From CAZWUW01 sp964636895 (lineage in GTDB: Bacteria > Bacillota > Thermincolia > Thermincolales > CAZWUW01): a stretch of 47,079 bases of DNA. The stretch is from assembly GCA_964636895.1 (NCBI GenBank), contig CAZWUW010000009.1, positions 1 through 47,079 on the forward strand. Reading direction: 5' to 3'. The notes under the pieces are model-generated. The model was not told the DNA's origin and did not search any database. It was given only the letters and a program-made list of their open reading frames with translations. Shown in pieces: positions 1 through 8,146 of the stretch. A program made the position numbers and the translations under genes. The number at the start of each line of letters is the position of its first letter. Within the stretch, counting starts at the first letter, position 1.

Positions 1-1374
1 GCGGCAAATATCCTGAAATCACCACTGGTGGATGGTGATATTCATTGTATTGGGGCTACCACACTTAAAGAATACAGGCAATATATTGAGAAGGATGCTG
101 CTTTGGCCAGAAGATTCCAGACCGTAGAAGTAAGAGAGCCGTCAGTGGAAGATACTGTTAAGATAATGATGAATTTAAAGCATCTTTATGAAGAATTCCA
201 CGGGGTTGCAATATCTCAAGAGATAATAAAAAAGACTGCGGAATTGGCTCAGATATATATTCGCGACCAATTTTTGCCTGATAAGGCCATTGATTTGCTG
301 GATCAGACCTGCGCTCATGTAAGTTTATCTAATAAGAATAAATGCCGGCCGGATATTACCTTAGAAGATGTGGCTCAGGTAATCTCCAACAAAACCAGAA
401 TACCGTTGGATAAAGTGACGTCTAACCGGTTACAAAACCTGCTCAATTTGGAGTTGTTACTTACTCAAAAAGTTATCGGTCAAGAGGCAGCGATTTCTAA
501 AGTTGCGGATATTATCAGGTTGACCAAAAGCCGGATGGATATAAAACCAGTCCGCCCCGACGGTGTATTTCTATTTATCGGGCCTACTGGGGTTGGCAAA
601 ACCGAGTTGGCTAGGGCATTAGCTGAAATCCTTTTTGGTGAAGAAAATAACATGATTCGTCTGGATATGTCGGAATATATGGAACCGCACAGTGTTTCTA
701 AAATTATTGGTTCTCCGCCCGGTTATATAGGTTCTGATCAGGAAGGCGGGTTGACCGGGAAGGTACGTACAGACCCCTATTCCATTATTTTACTTGATGA
801 ATTGGAAAAAGCTCATCCTGACGTATTAAATATTTTTTTGCAAGTATTTGAGGATGGACTACTTACTGATGCTCAGGGTCGCACCGTGTATTTTAGTAAT
901 ACTACAATTATTATGACCAGCAATGTTGGGGCGGGGAAGGTTTTTCAAAATAAACGGGAAATTGGTTTCGTGGATAGTGAAGCATCCTATTTATTAAACG
1001 TGGAGCGGCAGATTCAGGAAGAAGTACGCAAACATTTTCCGCCGGAGTTCCTCAACCGGATTGATGAAGTTATTTATTTCAGTCCGTTAAACCGTGAAGC
1101 AATTAAAATAATAGCCACCATAAAATTGGCCGAGATAGTTAAGCGATTCAAGGATGACAATAAAGAAATTGTAATAGAAGAGGAAGTATTATATTTAGTT
1201 TCCGACTCGGGCTATAAACCTGAATACGGGGCCCGGTTCTTGAACCGCACCTTGGAAAACATGGTGTTAAAACCACTTTCCAGGCTGATTATTAGCAGAC
1301 CGGACATGTTAAAATATGTGGTTTCAGTTGAAAACAAAAATATTTCGATTACCGGGGAAGGAGAATATAATTGA
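1..1374 (+). CDS. Clp family AAA+ unfoldase (ClpC/ClpA-like), 5'-truncated by the window edge
   Basis: The reading frame is open from base 1 (AANILKSPLVDGD...), so the N-terminal part lies outside the window. What remains is the end of AAA+ domain 1 (IGATTLKEYRQYIEKD, then the ALARRF arginine region) and a complete domain 2 with Walker A GPTGVGKTELA, Walker B IILLDELEKAHPD, sensor TSNVGA and a C-terminal D2-small domain. The linker between D1 and D2 is short and lacks the long coiled-coil middle domain of ClpB, so a ClpC/ClpA/ClpE-type unfoldase that feeds a protease or remodels proteins is more likely. No zinc finger or UVR motif is visible in the part present. The stop overlaps the start of the next gene by 4 nt, so the two are translationally coupled. 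Confidence 0.9.
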   Translation, partial: AANILKSPLVDGDIHCIGATTLKEYRQYIEKDAALARRFQTVEVREPSVEDTVKIMMNLKHLYEEFHGVAISQEIIKKTAELAQIYIRDQFLPDKAIDLLDQTCAHVSLSNKNKCRPDITLEDVAQVISNKTRIPLDKVTSNRLQNLLNLELLLTQKVIGQEAAISKVADIIRLTKSRMDIKPVRPDGVFLFIGPTGVGKTELARALAEILFGEENNMIRLDMSEYMEPHSVSKIIGSPPGYIGSDQEGGLTGKVRTDPYSIILLDELEKAHPDVLNIFLQVFEDGLLTDAQGRTVYFSNTTIIMTSNVGAGKVFQNKREIGFVDSEASYLLNVERQIQEEVRKHFPPEFLNRIDEVIYFSPLNREAIKIIATIKLAEIVKRFKDDNKEIVIEEEVLYLVSDSGYKPEYGARFLNRTLENMVLKPLSRLIISRPDMLKYVVSVENKNISITGEGEYN

Positions 1375-1769
1375 GTACCAATATTGAAGTTGAAACTATG
1401 TTAAGGCAGAATAAGATTCCCTACACTTTTATGGAGGATGGTTACTGGCGTTTGAATTGCGGTGAACATATAATTCTGATGTTTCACAATGAGGAGTCGG
1501 AATTTCTCCGCTTTGTTATGCCGCTGCTGCCGGTTCCCGATAACGGTAGAGAAGAATTGTACCGTTATTTACTAGAATTAAACTGTACCGGTGTATTCTG
1601 CGGTTCTTTTGCTATTCATACCGATAGTGAATCAATTATTTATGTAGACCAGATACCTACCTGTGATCTGGAGTTTTCCGAAATCATGACAACCTTAAAT
1701 TCTTTTGTTTATGTAATTGATAAGCACCTTGCAGAAATCAAGGAGATTTTGGTGAGCGACAATGTTTAA
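1371..1769 (+). CDS. Small acidic protein, CesT/YbjN-like fold (possible chaperone or adaptor)
   Basis: A 132-residue soluble protein with a TTG start inside the stop of the Clp gene (TTGA overlap) and GGGGAAGGAG just upstream. The pattern of an N-terminal helix, a beta meander (WRLNCGEHIILMFHNEES, LRFVMPLLPVP), a helix, then beta strands and a long C-terminal helix resembles the Tir-chaperone (CesT)/YbjN superfamily. Those proteins often bind and hold a partner. Overlap with a Clp unfoldase gene suggests a substrate adaptor or co-chaperone role, but that is inference from position. The family call rests on pattern recognition only. Confidence 0.65.
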   Translation: MSTNIEVETMLRQNKIPYTFMEDGYWRLNCGEHIILMFHNEESEFLRFVMPLLPVPDNGREELYRYLLELNCTGVFCGSFAIHTDSESIIYVDQIPTCDLEFSEIMTTLNSFVYVIDKHLAEIKEILVSDNV

Positions 1770-2664
1770 TTTGAGGCAGTTAAATTCTTTTGTTGTTGTC
1801 GCGGAACAGGGTAGTTTTACCCGGGCCGCAAAGTTACTATATATGACACAGCCTGCTGTCAGCGCACAGATAAAAACTCTTGAGGAACGTCTGGAAATTC
1901 AGTTATTGGATCGTTATGATAAAAATGTGCTGCTAACGGAAGCTGGAGAACTGCTGTTAACCGAGGCCAAAAAAATGCTTACCCTTTATGAAGAATTTCT
2001 GGATGCTGTGGATGAGTTGAAAGGCATACGCCGGGGCAGATTAATCATCGGTGCCAGTACCATCCCCGGTGAATATGTATTGCCACAGTTAATTGGCAGC
2101 TTTAAGAAGCAGTTTCCCAAAGTGGAGATAGCATTGAAAATTGCTGACACCGGTCGCGTGGTTGACCTTTTGATGAACCGGAATATTGATTTGGGTATCA
2201 TTGGGGCTTCTGTAAATACAGAAAACTTATTTTTGCAGCCTGTGCTAAAAGACCGGCTAATTCTAATTGCAGCCAAAGGTCATCCGCTGGCTAAAAAGAA
2301 AAAAGTTGCGGTAAATGATATTCTGAAAACAAATTTTATTATGAGAGAACCTGGATCAGGCACGCGGATGGTCATTGAGCAAATGTTGACCGATAAACAC
2401 CTGGAACTGAGTGATATGCAAGTTATCATGGAATTAGGCAGTACCAGGGCTGTGATCACCGCTGTAGCAGCCGGCCTGGGGATTACTATGGTATCCCGTA
2501 TAGCGGCGGATGAAGCTTTACGGTTAAATATCGTTAAAGAAATTAAAGTTGCCGGTTGGGAAATAGAACGCAGCTTGTTTTTGGCTAGAAACGTAACAAG
2601 ATATCTAAGTCATACCACCGGTGCCTTTATCAAGCACCTATTGAATTTTGAACAAAAGGAGTAA
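1762..2664 (+). CDS. LysR-family transcriptional regulator (CysL-like; possibly the selenium-metabolism-associated type)
   Basis: Exactly 300 residues, the usual LysR length. An N-terminal winged helix (LRQLNSFVVVAEQGSFTRAAKLL, TQPAVSAQIKTLEERL) is followed by a type 2 periplasmic-binding effector domain (GRLIIGASTIPGEYVLPQLI, LGIIGA, MREPGSGTR, TAVAAGLGITMVS). The effector core resembles the Clostridia group named 'selenium metabolism-associated LysR regulators'. That is notable because two probable selenoprotein genes lie about 17 kb downstream, but the subgroup call is tentative. The gene overlaps its upstream neighbour by 8 nt, so it is co-transcribed with the Clp/CesT-like pair instead of being divergent from a target. 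Confidence 0.88.
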   Translation: MFNLRQLNSFVVVAEQGSFTRAAKLLYMTQPAVSAQIKTLEERLEIQLLDRYDKNVLLTEAGELLLTEAKKMLTLYEEFLDAVDELKGIRRGRLIIGASTIPGEYVLPQLIGSFKKQFPKVEIALKIADTGRVVDLLMNRNIDLGIIGASVNTENLFLQPVLKDRLILIAAKGHPLAKKKKVAVNDILKTNFIMREPGSGTRMVIEQMLTDKHLELSDMQVIMELGSTRAVITAVAAGLGITMVSRIAADEALRLNIVKEIKVAGWEIERSLFLARNVTRYLSHTTGAFIKHLLNFEQKE

Positions 2665-2668
2665 ATGT

Positions 2669-3184
2669 ATGGGGCGCAAATTGCAGTCTTTGCAGAGAAT
2701 AATGATTTTCACCGGTAGGGATATGCTGATTGGTTTTTTACTTGGCTTTGCGGCGATGCTTGTATTGTATAAGGTTAATCCCCGCATTACAGGCATCGGT
2801 CTGTTGGCATTGCTGGGCCTGAAAATGGGCCTTCTGAAAGGGCTGGCTAAAGCGATACTGCTTGGCAAACTTGATGCCCTGGCCCATGATGAGTTAAGGA
2901 AAAATTATCCAAAATATAAAATACTTAGTTTATGGTTTATTGTGCTTATTGGCGCTCTGGTATATAGTTACGGCTTCGATATTGCGGGCTGGTTTACCGG
3001 ACCACTGAGTATTTTGGCAAACAATAAAATTCTGAATGATATTCCTGTTTTTCTGTGGGGAGTGTTCATAACGGCAGTTTTTATCTTGGGATTGGCCAGT
3101 CATTATTTTGAGCCGACCCGGCCAAACTTTATTAAGCCTTCTGTAAGCATTGAAGAAGAAGCATTAAAAGAAAATCAGGAATAG
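2669..3184 (+). CDS. Integral membrane protein of unknown function
   Basis: About 171 residues with four to five hydrophobic segments (MLIGFLLGFAAMLVLY, GIGLLALLGLKMGLL, ILSLWFIVLIGALVYSYGF, FLWGVFITAVFILGLA) and an acidic cytoplasmic tail (SIEEEALKEN). The ATG at 2669 is chosen over one at 2648 because AAAGGAG at 2655-2661 is correctly spaced for it and the LysR overlap disappears. It is not assigned to a family. It belongs to the 1-3420 transcription unit. Confidence 0.7.
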   Translation: MGRKLQSLQRIMIFTGRDMLIGFLLGFAAMLVLYKVNPRITGIGLLALLGLKMGLLKGLAKAILLGKLDALAHDELRKNYPKYKILSLWFIVLIGALVYSYGFDIAGWFTGPLSILANNKILNDIPVFLWGVFITAVFILGLASHYFEPTRPNFIKPSVSIEEEALKENQE

Positions 3185-3227
3185 ATTGTTTTCCCGAGGG
3201 TATAATAGCCCAAAGGAGGTGTCTGGG

Positions 3228-3380
3228 TTGGTAAGCATGCCCTGCTTTGCCAATTGTGTTCATGCCGAAAACGGAGACTGTCATCTTAACGTAATCGGGG
3301 ACCGGTTGGCAGAAACAGAATGTCAGTGTCCATTTTATAAACGCAGGAATCACCAGACAATAAGTAATACTGATATGTAA
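3228..3380 (+). CDS. DUF1540-like small Cys-rich protein
   Basis: A 50-residue protein starting at TTG 3228, eight bases after a strong AAAGGAGGTG site at 3212-3220. The upstream in-frame ATG has no ribosome site. Five cysteines (PCFANCVHAENGDCHLNVIG, then ECQCPFY) match the small DUF1540 pattern of a CxxxC-type knuckle with a further Cys pair, probably a metal-binding fold. Function is unknown. A rho-independent terminator follows directly and closes the operon. Confidence 0.7.
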   Translation: MVSMPCFANCVHAENGDCHLNVIGDRLAETECQCPFYKRRNHQTISNTDM

Positions 3381-3398
3381 TGTTAAAGCAATCCAATT

Positions 3399-3420
3399 CG
3401 GCCGCTAGGCCGGTTTTTTT
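3399..3420 (+). terminator. Rho-independent terminator
   Basis: CGGCC-GCTA-GGCCG hairpin followed by seven T residues, 18 nt after the DUF1540-like gene. Confidence 0.85.
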
Positions 3421-3540
3421 GTACTATATAAACCAGTACTTGTAAAATGGCGCGTACTACCGATCGGAAATTAAAAAAAGATTTGACAGAATAGATAACT
3501 ATGAAAAATACGAGGACTGATAAAAATGCTGTATAATATA

Positions 3541-3563
3541 AAAAAACACCGCAAGGTGTTTTT
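3541..3563 (-). terminator. Terminator of the tRNA-Arg unit
   Basis: AACACC-GCAA-GGTGTT hairpin flanked by an A-run on the plus strand, which gives a T-run when read on the minus strand directly after tRNA-Arg. T residues on the plus side may let it work in both directions. Confidence 0.75.
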
Positions 3564-3571
3564 ATATTTTA

Positions 3572-3646
3572 TGGTGCGCCCGGTAGGAATCGAACCTACG
3601 CTCCAGGTTCCGGAGACCTGTGCTCTATCCACTGAGCTACGGGCGC
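3572..3646 (-). tRNA. tRNA-Arg (CCG anticodon)
   Basis: On the minus strand the sequence folds as a complete cloverleaf: acceptor GCGCCCG/CGGGCGC, D stem GCTC/GAGC, anticodon stem CAGGT/ACCTG with loop CTCCGGA (anticodon CCG), and T arm GTAGG-TTCGATT-CCTAC. The 3' CCA is encoded. It decodes CGG arginine codons. Confidence 0.96.
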
Positions 3647-3670
3647 ATATGCTATTAATGCACAATACTT

Positions 3671-3699
3671 AGTGTAACCGATAATATTAGTGTTGTCAA
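3671..3699 (-). promoter_or_regulatory. Promoter for tRNA-Arg
   Basis: Read on the minus strand: TTGACA (3699-3694), 17-nt spacer, TACACT (3676-3671), 25 nt before the tRNA 5' end. Confidence 0.7.
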
Positions 3700-3870
3700 T
3701 ATTAACACATGCTATTTCATCAAGCAAATCTTTACATCAAGGTATTGCTTTTGCTTTGATTGGCTAATATGGAAACATTATTTAGGAGGAATATCATTAA
3801 ATAATGTAGAAATTAAAACAATACTTATAATTATATGCAGTACTACATGGAATAGACTGGTGGGAGCAAA

Positions 3871-6222
3871 TTGGGCATTGTACTAAAACAGGTGTCTAAA
3901 ATATCTGGAATATATGGTCAGCCCGGTGAGGAAAAGGTATCGGTAACTCTGGAAGAAAATCTTTCAGGGGAGTTTGTTATTCTTAATTCTCCCCGCGTTT
4001 CATATCACGGTGCCTCTGTTGACATAGACCATGTTGTCATAGGTCCTAACGGGATATTTACCATTGAGAGCAAGAATATGCAGGGTAGAATAACCGGCGG
4101 GCAAATGGGTAACTGGATCCAGGAACGCAAACGCAGCGGCAAGCCCAGTCGGGTTAAAATCGGTAATCCCGCCAACCAGGTGAATCATTATGCTAAAATT
4201 CTGAAGTCATATCTTGGTGGGAAGTATGCTCATGAATACAAAGTAAAATTACCTATAAAGATATATCCGATAGTTGTTTTTGTGCATCAGGACGCTGACC
4301 TTACCAGTATGGATTATACTAAACCAGGTCACGTCGGGAGGGTCCGCGTACTGACGATAGAGGAACTGGTACCGTATATTTGCTCACGGGGAGGTGTAGT
4401 TTACTCCCATGAAGAAATTGACCATCTGGCGGCACTGACCATTCCACCTGACCAACGTGACCAAACCAGTTATTTTACACCGGAAATACTGGCTGCAACT
4501 AAAGATAAGTTTTCCCAGCGTTATGAAACTTATGAGGAGATTGGCCGAGGTAATTTCGGTATTGTTTATCGCGGTTTTGATGTTAAGCTAGATCGGGAAG
4601 TTGCCATTAAAAAGATGCAAAATTCGCGCAAAAACGACCCGGAAGCGGTACGGAGATTTTCTCAGGAAGCACAGATTACTTCCCGGTTACTGCATGAAAA
4701 CATTGCCGCTGTTTATGACTATTACGAAGAAGACAGCGAGTACTACTTAATTATGGAGTATGTAGACGGATTTACGCTTCAGGAATTTGTGGAAAAATGC
4801 CGGCCGGATTTTCACGAAGCATACCGGATAATTGATGGAGTAGCAGCTGCTGTACAGCACGCCCATGAAAATCATGTGATTCATCGTGATTTAAAACCTG
4901 CTAATATCATAATAACTGCCGATATGAAGGTGAAAGTGACTGATTTTGGTATTGCCCGGTTTACTGAATCACCTGCTCTGACTCAATCTGTTCATGGTCT
5001 TGGTACACCAACGGCAATGTCACCGGAACAGATTAAAGGATCCGGGGTAGATGAAAGGTCTGATATTTTCGGATTAGGCATACTACTTTATTATGTCTTT
5101 ACAGGAGAAATGCCGTTTCAGGGTGAACATGTAGGTGAAGTGGTACACAAAGTGCTTCATTATAACCCCCGGTCATCTTGTGAACTTAATCCAGATTGTC
5201 CGCCGGACTTGGATAGAATTATTTCTAAAGCCTTAGAAAAAGACAAAATTTACAGATATCAGCAGGTAGTTGAGTTCCGGTCTGCATTGGACGCTGCGAT
5301 AAATTCGATAACTAAGAACAGGTCCGGAAGCATTCTGCAATTTGACCGGCAACGTTGGTTTAAGTTATTGCCAAAATTTGTTCTGAGCCTGCTGGGAAAT
5401 GATAAAAAGCACTTTAAAATTATAGCTGCAGTTACCTTGGTTATCTTTTTGGGATTGTTTGGTTTTCAGGCCTACCGCGATTCACAGCAGGCAACTGCTG
5501 ATAATTTGCAAACAAGACAATTTGGTTTTACAAATGAGAATCTTAAAATGCTTTATACGAGTGCAGGAGCTTATGAAGGCATTCCGGTAAATATTGTTGG
5601 TAGAATTGACAAAATTATCAAATTAACAGAAAACACGACCCTTTTTAGTCTTAATGCCGAACCAACGGATAGTCAGCCAAACAAAAACATTCTGGTAAGT
5701 TATAATGAGCCGCATTTCATACTTCAGTATTCAGCCTTTATCCGGGTAACCGGCAGTGTTAAAAGCCCCGAAAATAACAGCCAGGAAAGTCCACCTTTCA
5801 TTCTGGCTGATAAAGTGGAACCAATTGATGACCCTTGGTCTGTACTGGCACCTACTAGATTTACATTAAGACCAAGTAAAACCATTAATTATAATGGCCA
5901 GATTGTACAGTTAGATAAGATAGAGTTTTCCGACAGTGAAACCAGGATGTATGTCAGAGTCCGAAACGAAACCAAGGATACAAGTCTGTTTAATTTGTCC
6001 AGTCCCCGGGGCATGCAGGGGAACCGTACATTCAAAGAACTCCCCAATAGGTATGGAGTATATTCGCAGGCATCCTTAAAACTGTTTCCCATGCAAGAAG
6101 CCAGAGAAATAATTTTTCTCGAAAAAATGGATCCTATGGAAAAATCTCTGACATTTACCCTCGGTCCTGATGATGACTTGCTAACCCAACAAAAACCCTT
6201 TAGCTTCCAGGTCAATTGGTAA
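3871..6222 (+). CDS. NERD-domain Ser/Thr protein kinase with a membrane anchor and external C-terminal domain
   Basis: A 783-residue fusion starting at TTG 3871 after GGTGGGAG. Residues about 20-130 form a NERD (nuclease-related) domain (SVDIDHVVIGPNGIFTIESK). Residues about 217-475 form a Hanks-type kinase with glycine loop GRGNFG, lysine in VAIKKM, catalytic HRDLKPAN (D340) and DFG (D358), so it looks active. A single transmembrane helix (about 516-536) follows, then about 245 residues, predicted extracellular, of beta-rich sequence with a FTLRPSKTINYNGQIVQLD-type repeat end. No PASTA repeats are present, which separates it from PrkC. The promoter region is 3660-3870. Substrates are unknown. 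The NERD domain suggests nucleic-acid recognition coupled to signalling, which is inference. Confidence 0.92.
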   Translation: MGIVLKQVSKISGIYGQPGEEKVSVTLEENLSGEFVILNSPRVSYHGASVDIDHVVIGPNGIFTIESKNMQGRITGGQMGNWIQERKRSGKPSRVKIGNPANQVNHYAKILKSYLGGKYAHEYKVKLPIKIYPIVVFVHQDADLTSMDYTKPGHVGRVRVLTIEELVPYICSRGGVVYSHEEIDHLAALTIPPDQRDQTSYFTPEILAATKDKFSQRYETYEEIGRGNFGIVYRGFDVKLDREVAIKKMQNSRKNDPEAVRRFSQEAQITSRLLHENIAAVYDYYEEDSEYYLIMEYVDGFTLQEFVEKCRPDFHEAYRIIDGVAAAVQHAHENHVIHRDLKPANIIITADMKVKVTDFGIARFTESPALTQSVHGLGTPTAMSPEQIKGSGVDERSDIFGLGILLYYVFTGEMPFQGEHVGEVVHKVLHYNPRSSCELNPDCPPDLDRIISKALEKDKIYRYQQVVEFRSALDAAINSITKNRSGSILQFDRQRWFKLLPKFVLSLLGNDKKHFKIIAAVTLVIFLGLFGFQAYRDSQQATADNLQTRQFGFTNENLKMLYTSAGAYEGIPVNIVGRIDKIIKLTENTTLFSLNAEPTDSQPNKNILVSYNEPHFILQYSAFIRVTGSVKSPENNSQESPPFILADKVEPIDDPWSVLAPTRFTLRPSKTINYNGQIVQLDKIEFSDSETRMYVRVRNETKDTSLFNLSSPRGMQGNRTFKELPNRYGVYSQASLKLFPMQEAREIIFLEKMDPMEKSLTFTLGPDDDLLTQQKPFSFQVNW

Positions 6223-6242
6223 CCCCGGAAAATTTCGGGGTT
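6221..6242 (+). terminator. Hairpin after the NERD kinase gene
   Basis: AACCCCG...CGGGGTT stem starting at the stop codon. The following T content is poor, so termination may be weak. Confidence 0.5.
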
Positions 6243-6304
6243 ACTTGCATATTATAACCACCTCTAGCCCCACAATAAGCTTAAACATGGGAAGAGGTGA
6301 CTCC

Positions 6305-6808
6305 ATGCAACCGGCCAGAAGCATAGTTATGTTAGTGCCTTATTTGAAAGCCAACGGTGTATACCGGATACTTGACTACGGTGCCGGCACATTGCGCAAT
6401 TCCTATTATCTGGCTAACCATGGCTTTACTGTATTGGCAACAGATTGTAAAATACCGGCACCTCTGCCGGAAATAAAGAAAAATTTTTTATGGGTGGAAA
6501 AAGATGTTCTTACCGCCCGAATTTTAAAAAAGGTTGACTTGGTACTATGCAATTTTGTACTTAATATTGCCGAGACGGTATGTGAACAGGAAACCATGCT
6601 CAGCGAAATAGACTGCCAGTTGCGTCCGGGGGGATACTTGCTTCTGGAAACCAGAGAAAACAGAACAGGAACATTACAACCGATAATACATGCCATGTCC
6701 AAAACCGAACTGGATACACTGGTATTTAGACATGGGTTATCCCCGATTATGTTTTTGCGGGGCCGTATTTCGCTAACCGTGCTATATAAAAAGAATATTT
6801 TTAATTAA
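6305..6808 (+). CDS. Class I SAM-dependent methyltransferase
   Basis: A 167-residue protein from ATG 6305, eight bases after GAGGTGA; the in-frame TTG at 6245 lacks a ribosome site. SAM-binding motif I is ILDYGAGTLRNSYYLA, the acidic motif II region is VLATDCK, and later elements are VDLVLCNFVLNI (motif IV) and LRPGGYLLLETRE. The size and motifs resemble TehB/UbiE-like small methyltransferases. The substrate cannot be told from the sequence. It is followed within 15 nt by the MazG-like gene, so the two are probably co-transcribed. Confidence 0.85.
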   Translation: MQPARSIVMLVPYLKANGVYRILDYGAGTLRNSYYLANHGFTVLATDCKIPAPLPEIKKNFLWVEKDVLTARILKKVDLVLCNFVLNIAETVCEQETMLSEIDCQLRPGGYLLLETRENRTGTLQPIIHAMSKTELDTLVFRHGLSPIMFLRGRISLTVLYKKNIFN

Positions 6809-6823
6809 CAGGGAGGGAACCAA

Positions 6824-7150
6824 TTGGATATTAATGCAATGCAAAAAGAAGTTGATCAGTGGATTAACCAGTTTGAAGAAGGTTACTGGCAGCCTTTGTC
6901 CATGTTGGCCAGGTTAAGTGAAGAAGTAGGAGAGTTGGCCAGGGAAATTAATCATCTCTATGGCGAAAAAACAAAAAAGCCCTCGGAAAAAGAGGGCAAT
7001 ATTGCTTTGGAACTGGCCGATATTTTGTTTATTGTGATTTGTTTCGCAAATTCTATGGGGCTGGATTTGGAAACTGCATTTAAAGAAATGATGAAAAAAT
7101 ACCGACAAAGGGATATAGACCGCTGGACCAGAAAAAAAGATGCAGATTAA
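6824..7150 (+). CDS. MazG-like nucleotide pyrophosphohydrolase
   Basis: A 108-residue protein from TTG 6824 with GGGAGGG upstream. The single alpha-helical MazG domain shows the metal-binding pattern EEVGELAREI (ExxE) and ELADILF (ExxD). It would hydrolyse (d)NTPs to monophosphate and pyrophosphate, typically clearing non-canonical nucleotides. The coding sequence holds an internal GCCCTC...GAGGGC hairpin near 6975-6996 without a T-run, probably coincidental. The 3' end overlaps the convergent pgsA by 4 nt. Confidence 0.9.
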   Translation: MDINAMQKEVDQWINQFEEGYWQPLSMLARLSEEVGELAREINHLYGEKTKKPSEKEGNIALELADILFIVICFANSMGLDLETAFKEMMKKYRQRDIDRWTRKKDAD

Positions 7151-7677
7151 ACCGGGGTATTATCTCTGTTTTTCATATACAAACTCAGATAGTTAAAAAA
7201 AGCTACAACTGCTGCCAGACCGGCAGTAAATGTCAGGATATCACGGAAAGGTGTTTTGAAGGCCTGGGCGAAAATAGCCATGTATACAGCCAAAGTAGCA
7301 ATTTTTCCATATAAATTGGCGCCGACAACTTGGGATTTTTGTTTAACTACGATAAAAAAACTACCCAGCACCAGCAAGGCCTCTTTTAATATAATCAGTA
7401 GCACTAGCCAGAATGGCATCATGTTGATATAAAACAACGATATCAGTGCAGTTAGCACCATCAACTTGTCTGCCAGGGGGTCTAAAACCTTTCCAAGGTT
7501 GGTAATCAGATTCATGCTGCGCGCCAGGTAACCGTCAAGTATGTCGGATAAGCCGGCGGCAGCCAAAATTAACATACTCCAGTGTATGCGATAAGGTATG
7601 GATGACCAAAAAACTATAATAAAGAGCGGAATCAGTAAAATCCGGCCCAATGTAATAAGGTTCGGCAGATTAAGCAT
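7147..7677 (-). CDS. pgsA: CDP-diacylglycerol--glycerol-3-phosphate 3-phosphatidyltransferase
   Basis: A 176-residue membrane enzyme with the CDP-alcohol phosphotransferase signature DILDGYLARSMN...GKVLDPLADK, intact for metal and CDP binding, and about four to five transmembrane helices. It makes phosphatidylglycerol-phosphate, the first committed step to phosphatidylglycerol and cardiolipin. The ATG is preceded by TAAGGAG. The small gene at 7694-7906 lies 16 nt upstream and is likely co-transcribed. Confidence 0.93.
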   Translation of the reverse strand: MLNLPNLITLGRILLIPLFIIVFWSSIPYRIHWSMLILAAAGLSDILDGYLARSMNLITNLGKVLDPLADKLMVLTALISLFYINMMPFWLVLLIILKEALLVLGSFFIVVKQKSQVVGANLYGKIATLAVYMAIFAQAFKTPFRDILTFTAGLAAVVAFFNYLSLYMKNRDNTPV

Positions 7678-7693
7678 TTAACACTCCTTAGAT

Positions 7694-7906
7694 CTATTCC
7701 TGCCATTGAATGGTATCCAAGTCAATGGTGGTAAGCTCACTGTCATCCAGAGTAATCAGACCTGCCCGGTCAAGTTCATGTACCACTTCAAACAGCGAAT
7801 CTCTTTTTTCGGCAGGTAGTGTGCGCACAAAGCGGTTTATTTCCGCTGGTGGTACATTGTTCACAAATTTCATGCCACCGTATTTAATATATGATTCTGC
7901 AGTCAT
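7694..7906 (-). CDS. Conserved-looking small hypothetical protein
   Basis: A 70-residue charged, soluble helical protein (FVRTLPAEKRDSLFEVVHELDRAGLITLDD). ATG 7906 is chosen over TTG 7912 because GGAGGG at 7915-7920 is spaced 8 nt from the ATG but only 2 nt from the TTG. No family is recognised. It lies directly upstream of pgsA on the same strand. Confidence 0.65.
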   Translation of the reverse strand: MTAESYIKYGGMKFVNNVPPAEINRFVRTLPAEKRDSLFEVVHELDRAGLITLDDSELTTIDLDTIQWQE

Positions 7907-8104
7907 TGACAAATCCCTCCTTCAATCATATAATCTGGTTTAAGCAAGATAAAATTATGCATGTGGGGTATATTGCGGAGTGAAACAGTCAAGGGAAATA
8001 AGCTTTTCTATCCGTTGGGTGACAGCGGTATATTATTGGTAGCGGGGGAATGGTATACTGAACAGTCTAATGGGAAAATATAATACGATAAATTAAAAAT
8101 AAAT

Positions 8105-8121
8105 ATACCCCGCGCGGGTAT
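8105..8121. promoter_or_regulatory. Operator-like inverted repeat, ATACCC-N5-GGGTAT (CsoR/CstR-like), site 1
   Basis: ATACCC-CGCGC-GGGTAT, extended to a 10-bp arm palindrome (8101-8125, AAATATACCC/GGGTATATTT). It lies 17 nt after a TATAAT (8079-8084) and 25 nt before the trxB start. The same architecture occurs at 11254-11270 and 46899-46915. It resembles operators of the CsoR family (Cu(I), persulfide, formaldehyde or Ni sensors); which member acts here is unknown and no CsoR gene is in the window. Confidence 0.6.
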
Positions 8122-8146
8122 ATTTATAGAAATGTGAGGTGTATTA

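Noticed and set aside
3784..3806. AGGAGGA ribosome-like site before the NERD kinase gene
   Set aside because: The only ATG at the right distance is followed at once by a stop codon, and no alternative start gives a frame.
6975..6996. GCCCTC/GAGGGC hairpin as a terminator
   Set aside because: It lies inside the MazG-like coding sequence and lacks a T-run.
7961..8083. A 40-codon ORF starting at ATG 7961
   Set aside because: No ribosome site lies before it, the peptide matches nothing recognised, and its 3' end runs into the trxB promoter region.
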